A DNA stretch of 64,000 bases from Deferribacteres bacterium. Its GTDB lineage: Bacteria > Chrysiogenota > Deferribacteres > Deferribacterales > Geovibrionaceae. Location of the stretch: positions 400,564 through 464,563 of the forward strand of contig JAEWZN010000003.1 of NCBI GenBank assembly GCA_023395255.1, written 5' to 3'. Below the pieces are notes generated by a model that was given only the letters and a program-made list of their open reading frames with translations, was not told where the DNA came from and ran no database searches. Every line of letters starts with the position of its first letter. The stretch's first letter is position 1. Shown here in pieces: positions 58,300 to 64,000 of the stretch. The position numbers were made by a program, and so were the translations under genes.

Positions 58300-61116
58300 A
58301 TGGAAAAACTCATAAAGCACCTGCATAAGGGACAGTTCGCCGCATCCCTTAACTATGAGAGGGTTATCCCGCCCAGAGATGCGGAGTTCGAAGAACTGAA
58401 CATAATAGAGTCGGACATTATACGAAACGCCGTCAGAGATATGGGTATAGATAAATTATACACCCATCAGGCTGAAAGCTACCGCCATGTGCGGGCAGGG
58501 AGGGATATTATTGTCACCACCCCAACCGCCAGCGGGAAGACTCTCTGCTATAATCTCCCTGTAATAGAAGATATTTATCATAACAGAGGCGTGAAGGCGC
58601 TTTATCTGTTCCCTCTTAAGGCTCTGGGGCATGACCAGCAGAAGAGTCTGGAAAATTTCATCAGTGAAATCCCCCTCGGCGGCGGAATAAAAACAGCGGT
58701 CATCGACGGGGACACAGATAAGAAACTCCGCCGTAAGATATTGAAAGACCAGCCTAATATAATAATCAGCAACCCTGACATAATGCATTACTCAATGCTG
58801 GCCAAGCGTGAGGAGTGGGACGGCTTCCTGAGCGGACTGAAATACCTTGTGGTGGACGAACTCCACACATACAGAGGCGTTTTCGGAAGCCATGTCTACA
58901 ATCTCTTTGCCCGTTTTCAGAGGCTTTACCCGCATGTGCGCATAATCTCCTGCTCGGCGACCATAGGGAGCCCGGCGGAGTTCGCTTCACAGCTTTTCGG
59001 GCGTGAGTTTGCCCATGTATCAAAAAGCGGAGCTCCGTCCGGCAGAAAGCATTTTCTGATGTTCAACCCCGATATTCCTGCGGCGGCGCTTGCGAACTAT
59101 CTCCTGAAAGTGAATATCGAGGCCGGGGTCAAGACAATCTGCTTCACCAAGTCCCGCAAGCAGACTGAAACAATATTCGCCAGAGCCATATCCGCTGACC
59201 CGACATATGCCTCTGCCCTCAGTTCATACAGGGCGGGTTTTCTGCCGGAAGAAAGGCGGGAGATAGAGAAAAAGTTCTCTGACGGTAAACTGAAAGCCGT
59301 TATTTCCACATCCGCCTTTGAGCTTGGGCTTGACATAGGCGGGGTGGACTCCACGATTCTTGTCGGTTATCCGGGTTCAATGATGAGCCTCTGGCAGAGG
59401 GCAGGGCGCAGCGGAAGGGGCATTAAGGACAGCCTCATAATCCTTATCGCGGGGAATGACGCGCTGGATCAGTACTATGTGCGCAAGCCTGAACTTCTGT
59501 TTGAAGGCAGGTTTGAGGAACTGGCGGTGGACAGGGAGAACACCGAGATAAATGAGGGGCACATCATCTGCGCCGCTTATGAGAAGCCCGTTTCAAGGGA
59601 CGAGTCTTACTATAAAGAGAACGCAGTCCAGATAGAGAAACTGGCGGCGGAAGGAAGGCTCTTTGAGGAGGCGGGAGGCGGCAGGCTGTTTGCTCTGGGC
59701 AGATACCCTTACGGCGATATTGATCTTCGCATGGCGGGGGACAGCTACACCCTGAACTGCTCCAAAATCATGATAGCCACCAACTCCGGCAGACGTGTTT
59801 ACACGGAGAATTTCAAGGGCGCGGTCTACCTTCACAGGGGCAGCCAGTTCATAGTGACTGACACTGACAGGCAGAAACGGGAGATAGAACTCCAGCCGTT
59901 TAACGGCAACTATTTCACCATACCCCTTACCGAAAAGCAGACATCTGTTCTCCACGAGCGGGACAGAAAAACCGAAGGGAACATGCGGGCGTGTTTCAGC
60001 GACCTGCGGGTTACGGAAAGGCTTACCGGTTATTCCAAAATCTCTGCCCGAACAGGGGAAAAGCTACAGGATGTTGACCTTGAGGAAGACCCGGTGATGT
60101 TCGAGACCAAGGGGATGTATTTCCTCATCCCTCCCGCTTTCAGGCAGGAGATCGAAGCGCAGGGGCTGAACTACATGGGAGCTATCCACGCCTTTGAGCA
60201 TGCGGTTATAGCCATGCTTCCCACTGTGGTTCTGAGTTCGCGGGATGATGTGGGCGGCATTTCATACCCTTACCATCCGCAGCTTGAAAGCTCCGCCGTG
60301 TTTGTTTATGACGGCTATCCGGGCGGTGTGGGGATAGTGAAAAGAGCCTTCGGAAGAATACGGGAGCTTCTGGAAACCACGCTGAATCAGGTGAAGTTCT
60401 GCGGGTGCGAGGACGGATGCCCCGCCTGCATATATTCGCCCAAATGCGGCAGCGGCAATTATCCGCTGGATAAACAGGGGGCGGTCTATCTGATAAAACG
60501 CCTTCTGGAAGAGGATTTGAAGGATGAGGAGGAAAAGACTGTGATAAAATGCGAAAACAGCGGCGAAGTGCTGGTTTATGACATAGAGACGAAATATTCG
60601 GCTGACGAGGTCGGCGGATGGAACAACAGCCATAAGATGGGTGTGTCCGTTGCTGTGGTTTATTCCATGAACAGCGGCGAGTTCAGCGCCTACAGGGAAG
60701 AAAAGATAACCGAGCTCACCGAAAGACTCGCCTCCGCACGGATGATTGTGGGGTTTAACAACATAGGCTTTGACAACAAGGTGCTCTCCGGTTACGGAAT
60801 GCCCGCATTCAGGGGAACTTTCGTGTTTGATATGCTGGCGGACATCCGCAGCCTGACCGGGCAGCGGTTCTCACTGGAAAAGCTTGCCACAGCCACCCTG
60901 AATACAGGCAAATCCGCAGACGGGCTCATGGCGCTTCAATGGTTTAAGGAGGGGCGCTTTGACCTCATTGAGGAATATTGCATAAAGGATGTGGAAGTGA
61001 CGAGGGATCTTTTTCTGTTCGGGGTAAACAACGGTTTTATCCACGCGCCTGTAAAAGACGGAAGCCTGATCCGCATCCCTGTGAAATGGAAGGAGATACT
61101 CGCATCCTACCTGTGA
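58300..61116 (+). CDS. MrfA-type DEAD/DEAH helicase fused to MrfB-type exonuclease
   Basis: 938 residues. The helicase part (about 1-735) has Walker A TPTASGKT near residue 75, DExH box VVDELHTY near 187, motif VI QRAGRSGRG near 367, the DUF1998-like segment SSAVFVYDGYPGGVGIVKRA and a four-Cys motif CGCEDGCPACIYSPKCG near 702-718. This is the YprA/MrfA/Hrq1 pattern. The C-terminal 180 residues are a DEDD exonuclease: VYDIETK (near 760), GFNNIGFDNKVL and EEYCIKDVEVT (YxxxD). In Bacillus MrfA and MrfB are two proteins that repair mitomycin C damage; here they are one. It is a single gene. Confidence 0.9.
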   Translation: MEKLIKHLHKGQFAASLNYERVIPPRDAEFEELNIIESDIIRNAVRDMGIDKLYTHQAESYRHVRAGRDIIVTTPTASGKTLCYNLPVIEDIYHNRGVKALYLFPLKALGHDQQKSLENFISEIPLGGGIKTAVIDGDTDKKLRRKILKDQPNIIISNPDIMHYSMLAKREEWDGFLSGLKYLVVDELHTYRGVFGSHVYNLFARFQRLYPHVRIISCSATIGSPAEFASQLFGREFAHVSKSGAPSGRKHFLMFNPDIPAAALANYLLKVNIEAGVKTICFTKSRKQTETIFARAISADPTYASALSSYRAGFLPEERREIEKKFSDGKLKAVISTSAFELGLDIGGVDSTILVGYPGSMMSLWQRAGRSGRGIKDSLIILIAGNDALDQYYVRKPELLFEGRFEELAVDRENTEINEGHIICAAYEKPVSRDESYYKENAVQIEKLAAEGRLFEEAGGGRLFALGRYPYGDIDLRMAGDSYTLNCSKIMIATNSGRRVYTENFKGAVYLHRGSQFIVTDTDRQKREIELQPFNGNYFTIPLTEKQTSVLHERDRKTEGNMRACFSDLRVTERLTGYSKISARTGEKLQDVDLEEDPVMFETKGMYFLIPPAFRQEIEAQGLNYMGAIHAFEHAVIAMLPTVVLSSRDDVGGISYPYHPQLESSAVFVYDGYPGGVGIVKRAFGRIRELLETTLNQVKFCGCEDGCPACIYSPKCGSGNYPLDKQGAVYLIKRLLEEDLKDEEEKTVIKCENSGEVLVYDIETKYSADEVGGWNNSHKMGVSVAVVYSMNSGEFSAYREEKITELTERLASARMIVGFNNIGFDNKVLSGYGMPAFRGTFVFDMLADIRSLTGQRFSLEKLATATLNTGKSADGLMALQWFKEGRFDLIEEYCIKDVEVTRDLFLFGVNNGFIHAPVKDGSLIRIPVKWKEILASYL

Positions 61117-61181
61117 TCGCGCTTTTTAAAACAATAATCACTTTTTAGTAAATTTACCCTTATTTTAAGACCTTCCCTGTC

Positions 61182-61210
61182 TTGACTTGGTATGTTTAAT
61201 ACAGTATCAT
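61182..61210 (+). promoter_or_regulatory. Sigma-70 type promoter of the homoserine dehydrogenase gene
   Basis: TTGACT (61182-61187) and TATCAT (61205-61210) are 17 bases apart. The transcript would have a leader of about 60 bases before the ATG at 61277, with no obvious riboswitch. Confidence 0.65.
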
Positions 61211-61276
61211 TGCAGACTTATTTTGAAATAAATAAGCGAAGCGTTCGTTTTTAGGTAATCTTTTCGGAGGTATTTG

Positions 61277-62599
61277 ATGGAAAAGAAAATTAATGTGGGC
61301 ATCATCGGTTACGGAACCGTGGGCAAAGGCACTCTGGAAACTTTAAAGCATAATGTTAAAAGCACAGCCGTTAAAACGGGGCTGGACATTAACGTTAGGG
61401 CTGTTGCCGATCTCCGCATTAACGATTACACGAACGATACGCTTCTTCAGACTGTTCCGGTACGAACGACGGACGCAATGGAAATTATCAATGACCCTGA
61501 GATAGACATAGTTGTCGAGCTCATCGGCGGTTATGAAACGGCAAAACGCTTCATTCTCGCTGCTGTGGCAAACGGCAAACATGTTGTCACCGCTAATAAG
61601 GCTCTTCTTGCAGTTTACGGGGCTGAGATCTTCAAGGCGGCAGAGGCCAAAGGTGTTACCATCGGCTTCGAGGCCAGCGTGGGCGGCGGTATTCCCATAG
61701 TGAATGTGCTTAAGGAAGACCTTGCCGCAAACCGCATACTTGAGATAACAGGGATCATAAACGGTACTGCGAACTACATTCTCTCCAAAATGGAAGAGGA
61801 GGGCAAAGAGTTCGGCGATGTTCTGAAAGAGGCTCAGGCTCTCGGTTATGCCGAGGCTGACCCCACATTTGATGTGGAAGGGCACGACAGCGCGCATAAA
61901 ATTGCGATTCTCGCCTCCATAGGCTTTGCCACCCTTGTTCCTTTTGAAAAGGTTTTTGTGGAAGGCATAACAAGCATTAAGCAGGTGGATATAGATTTTG
62001 CCAGAAAACTCGGATGCCGCATAAAGCTCCTTGCCATAGCGAAAAGACATGACGATGATATAGAAGTAAGGGTTCATCCCACTATGATCCCCGTGACCGA
62101 CCTCATGGCGCAGGTTAACGGAGTTTTTAACGCAATCAGCGTTAAAGGCAATAAAGTGGGCGATACCTTCCACTACGGCAGAGGCGCAGGCGGTGAAGCC
62201 ACCTCAAGCGCAGTCGCGGGGGACATAATCGGCATAGCGCGCGACATTATGTCCGGTGCGGAGCGCAGGGTTCCTGTCCTGGGGTTCACCAAAGAGCTCA
62301 CTTACTACTATCCTGTAAGGGATATTAAAGAAATACAGTCCAGCTTTTATCTCCGTTTCCTTGCGGTGGATGAGCCCGGTTCACTGAGCAAAATAGCCAG
62401 TGTGCTCGCAAAATACGGTATAAGCATTTATCAGGCTATCCAGAGCAGCAAACAGAGCAGCGGTGAAACTGTTCCGCTTGTGTTCATGACTCATCTGACA
62501 GAAGGGAGCAAGGTTATGCATGCGGTCAACGAGATCAACAACCTCAGCGTTGTGCGTGACAAAACCGTGGTCATCAGGGTTGAGGGTCTGGAAGACTGA
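61277..62599 (+). CDS. hom: Homoserine dehydrogenase with C-terminal ACT domain
   Basis: 440 residues from the ATG at 61277 with GGAGG six bases upstream; a TTG at 61274 is one codon earlier. The NAD(P)-binding start is VGIIGYGTVGKGT; the catalytic domain has VVTANKALLAVYG, FEASVGGGIPIV, INGTANYILSKMEEEG, ALGYAEADPTFDVEGHDSAHK (given in part) and the C-terminal FYLRFLAVDEPGSLSKIASV, an ACT domain for threonine feedback. It makes homoserine for threonine and methionine. The following gene probably supplies the next step. Confidence 0.96.
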   Translation: MEKKINVGIIGYGTVGKGTLETLKHNVKSTAVKTGLDINVRAVADLRINDYTNDTLLQTVPVRTTDAMEIINDPEIDIVVELIGGYETAKRFILAAVANGKHVVTANKALLAVYGAEIFKAAEAKGVTIGFEASVGGGIPIVNVLKEDLAANRILEITGIINGTANYILSKMEEEGKEFGDVLKEAQALGYAEADPTFDVEGHDSAHKIAILASIGFATLVPFEKVFVEGITSIKQVDIDFARKLGCRIKLLAIAKRHDDDIEVRVHPTMIPVTDLMAQVNGVFNAISVKGNKVGDTFHYGRGAGGEATSSAVAGDIIGIARDIMSGAERRVPVLGFTKELTYYYPVRDIKEIQSSFYLRFLAVDEPGSLSKIASVLAKYGISIYQAIQSSKQSSGETVPLVFMTHLTEGSKVMHAVNEINNLSVVRDKTVVIRVEGLED

Positions 62600-62675
62600 G
62601 CAGAGCATCAGCTTTTTATCGGAAGCTGCTTCGCTGTCTGCAGACCAAATGAATGTTTTATAAGGCAGGTTTAAA

Positions 62676-63848
62676 ATGAAATATCTTGTTCTGTTATGCG
62701 ACGGAATGAGCGACCATAAAATCGCAGAACTCGGTGATAAAACCGTGATGCAGTACGCCGACACATCGAACTTTGACCTTATGGCAAAGGGCGGTGCATG
62801 CGGCTTCATACGTACTGCGCACGGCGGGCTTTACCCCGGCAGCGATATATGCAACCTCTCCGTTATGGGGTATGACCCCTTTAAATACTACACAGGCAGA
62901 AGCCCCCTTGAGGCCGGAGCAATGGGAATCACCCTCGGTGAGAAGGACATGGCTTTCCGCTGCAACCTTGTCACCCTCACGCCCGATCGCCTTGTTATGG
63001 ATGATTTTAGCGCACACCATATTCCGGGCGATACTGCAAAGTCAGCCGTTGCCGCTCTTAATGAACTGTTTAAGGATGACGGTGTGGAGTTTTACCCCGG
63101 TGTGGGCTACCGCAACATCATGGTTATCCGTGATGCGGACTTTGAACTCAAAACAACCCCTCCCCATGACATTATGGGGCAGGAAATAAAAAAATATCTT
63201 CCCGCAGGCAAAGGTTCTGATAAAATCAATGCTATACTCACTAAGGCATCGGAAGTATTTGAAAAGAATACATACGGCCGCGCCAACGCCATCTGGCTTT
63301 GGGGTGAGGGCGGCAGACCGATGCTCCCCTCATTCGAGGAAATGTACGGGCTGAAAGGCTCCGTTATAGCCGCTGTTGACCTTATAAAAGGCATAGGCAC
63401 GTTTGCGGGCATGAACATAATCAATGTTCCCGGCGCAACAGGGTTCATAGACACCAATTTTGAAGGCAAGGCGGAATACGCCGTTAAAGCCTTCAATGAG
63501 TGCGACTATGTTTTTCTCCATGTGGAAGCCCCTGATGAGGCTGGACACATGGGCAGCATAGAGGAAAAAGTGCGCGCAGTGGAGAATATAAACAGCAGAA
63601 TGCTCCCCATCCTGCTGGACGGACTTCGTTCCTTCGGCGACTACCGGATTCTGGTTACGCCCGATCATCCGACGCCCGTTAAAATCCGTACCCACGTCAA
63701 TGAGCCTGTTCCGGCGATTATATACGGCTCCGGCGTGGAAGCCGACTCTAATATCGAGTATAATGAGTTTGTCAAACCCGCTTTCTTCATGGAGGAAGGT
63801 TACAAAATAGCGCAGTATTTTCTGAAATCTGCCGTTATAAGGGGTTAG
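62676..63848 (+). CDS. ApgM-family phosphoglycerate mutase-like protein, proposed homoserine kinase
   Basis: 390 residues of the cofactor-independent phosphoglycerate mutase (alkaline phosphatase) superfamily: metal-binding LLCDGMSD at residues 6-13, catalytic Ser region SDICNLSVMGYDP near 55-67, GRSPLEAGAMGI, HVEAPDEAGHMG and VTPDHPTPV with metal ligands. A subgroup of this family found beside homoserine dehydrogenase in genomes lacking ThrB has been proposed to act as homoserine kinase. The position 76 bases after hom fits that proposal. True phosphoglycerate mutase activity is the alternative. Confidence 0.85.
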   Translation: MKYLVLLCDGMSDHKIAELGDKTVMQYADTSNFDLMAKGGACGFIRTAHGGLYPGSDICNLSVMGYDPFKYYTGRSPLEAGAMGITLGEKDMAFRCNLVTLTPDRLVMDDFSAHHIPGDTAKSAVAALNELFKDDGVEFYPGVGYRNIMVIRDADFELKTTPPHDIMGQEIKKYLPAGKGSDKINAILTKASEVFEKNTYGRANAIWLWGEGGRPMLPSFEEMYGLKGSVIAAVDLIKGIGTFAGMNIINVPGATGFIDTNFEGKAEYAVKAFNECDYVFLHVEAPDEAGHMGSIEEKVRAVENINSRMLPILLDGLRSFGDYRILVTPDHPTPVKIRTHVNEPVPAIIYGSGVEADSNIEYNEFVKPAFFMEEGYKIAQYFLKSAVIRG

Positions 63849-63859
63849 GTTATCCCAAC

Positions 63860-63975
63860 TGTGCACAGTGCAAAGTGGGAAGCACATGGATGTGCTGACG
63901 CCGTGCGGAGCGGAGCCGTGTTTATCACGGCGCGAGCGTGTGTCTGAAAACCGCCGCTTAGGTTTCGGCGGTTTC
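63860..63975. other. Hairpin-rich intergenic tail with terminator-like final stem
   Basis: After the last gene come several short inverted repeats: CTGTGCACAG, AGCACATGGATGTGCT, GCCGTGTTTATCACGGC and finally AAACCGCCG / CGGCGGTTT (about 63951-63973). The last can terminate the upstream transcript, although its T-tract is short. The window ends with AAATCTGAC, the same heptamer that opens the hairpin units at 51371. I see no gene in this stretch. Confidence 0.5.
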
Positions 63976-64000
63976 TGAACCAAGCTTGCTGAAATCTGAC

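Noticed and set aside
63330..63983. 217-codon minus-strand frame at the window end
   Set aside because: Most of it is antisense to the mutase-like gene with intact active-site motifs, its start falls in hairpin-rich DNA, and no domain is visible.
1..64000. rRNA, tRNA, IS elements, integrases or replication origin
   Set aside because: No tRNA-like cloverleaf, rRNA sequence, transposase frame, terminal inverted repeats with target duplication, or DnaA-box cluster was recognised by eye. A covariance search would be needed to exclude a tRNA formally.

Overview
The window (64 kb, moderate GC, dense operons, many GTG/TTG starts and 4-base ATGA overlaps) looks like a chromosomal segment of a free-living, respiratory, strictly or mostly anaerobic Gram-negative bacterium. 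TonB/ExbBD, an outer-membrane receptor, lipoproteins and TRAP transport show a double membrane. The combination of anaerobic cobalamin synthesis, anaerobic haem breakdown, lactate oxidation through Fe-S/flavin enzymes, sigma-54 control and Cache-type sensor kinases fits Deferribacterota (Geovibrio/Denitrovibrio-like) or a deltaproteobacterial relative. This placement is inferred from gene content. No rRNA, tRNA, CRISPR array, IS element or prophage was found.

Region 1 (1-10609), iron and corrin ring: a leftward DUF3649 / PepSY / DUF3325 membrane operon, cut by the window edge, is divergent from a rightward cobalamin operon (cbiP, precorrin-2 dehydrogenase, cbiA, cbiC). This converges on a leftward operon cbiD-cbiE-cbiF-cbiG-cbiH-cbiJ. 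Early cobalt insertion is indicated by cbiD, cbiG and cbiK. The genes cbiL and cbiT are not in the window.

Region 2 (10610-28122), tetrapyrrole transport and turnover: a cobalamin riboswitch precedes an exported CbiK chelatase. It is followed by an ABC-2 ATPase/permease pair, a FecCD permease, a FecE-type ATPase, a binding protein, a divergent SUMT and a corrinoid adenosyltransferase. After a terminator and a strong promoter come exbB-exbD-tonB, a haem-type TonB receptor, a flavodoxin, HutW (radical-SAM haem degradation), HutX (haem carrier), a second binding protein/permease/ATPase importer and a second ABC-2 ATPase/permease pair. The repeated pairing of a B12/haem-type importer with an ABC-2 pair is the least explained system here.

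Region 3 (28203-40565), carbon and energy: an unassigned radical SAM protein, a cation/alanine symporter, a LutAB fusion plus LutC (L-lactate oxidation), a TRAP transporter (dctP, then an attenuating terminator, then dctQM), a GlcD/GlcF-type D-2-hydroxyacid dehydrogenase and a FadR/GntR regulator. A TGGT-N3-ACCA palindrome and a perfect 9-bp inverted repeat lie between the divergent lutC and dctP genes and are candidate operators.

Region 4 (40704-58189), signalling and arsenic: an HD-GYP response regulator and a giant hybrid histidine kinase; an arsenic module (arsR divergent from arsP, a redox protein with a Cys-rich tail, and arsC); an unknown 337-aa protein; a PAS protein; an NtrC-type activator facing a canonical sigma-54 promoter that drives a pseudo-receiver protein; a tandem hairpin repeat; an RsbW-like kinase; a 13-repeat Big-domain lipoprotein; and a Cache/PAS sensor kinase.

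Region 5 (58300-64000), housekeeping: a helicase fused to an exonuclease (MrfA-MrfB in one chain), homoserine dehydrogenase, a phosphoglycerate-mutase-like protein probably acting as homoserine kinase, and a hairpin-rich tail ending at the window edge.
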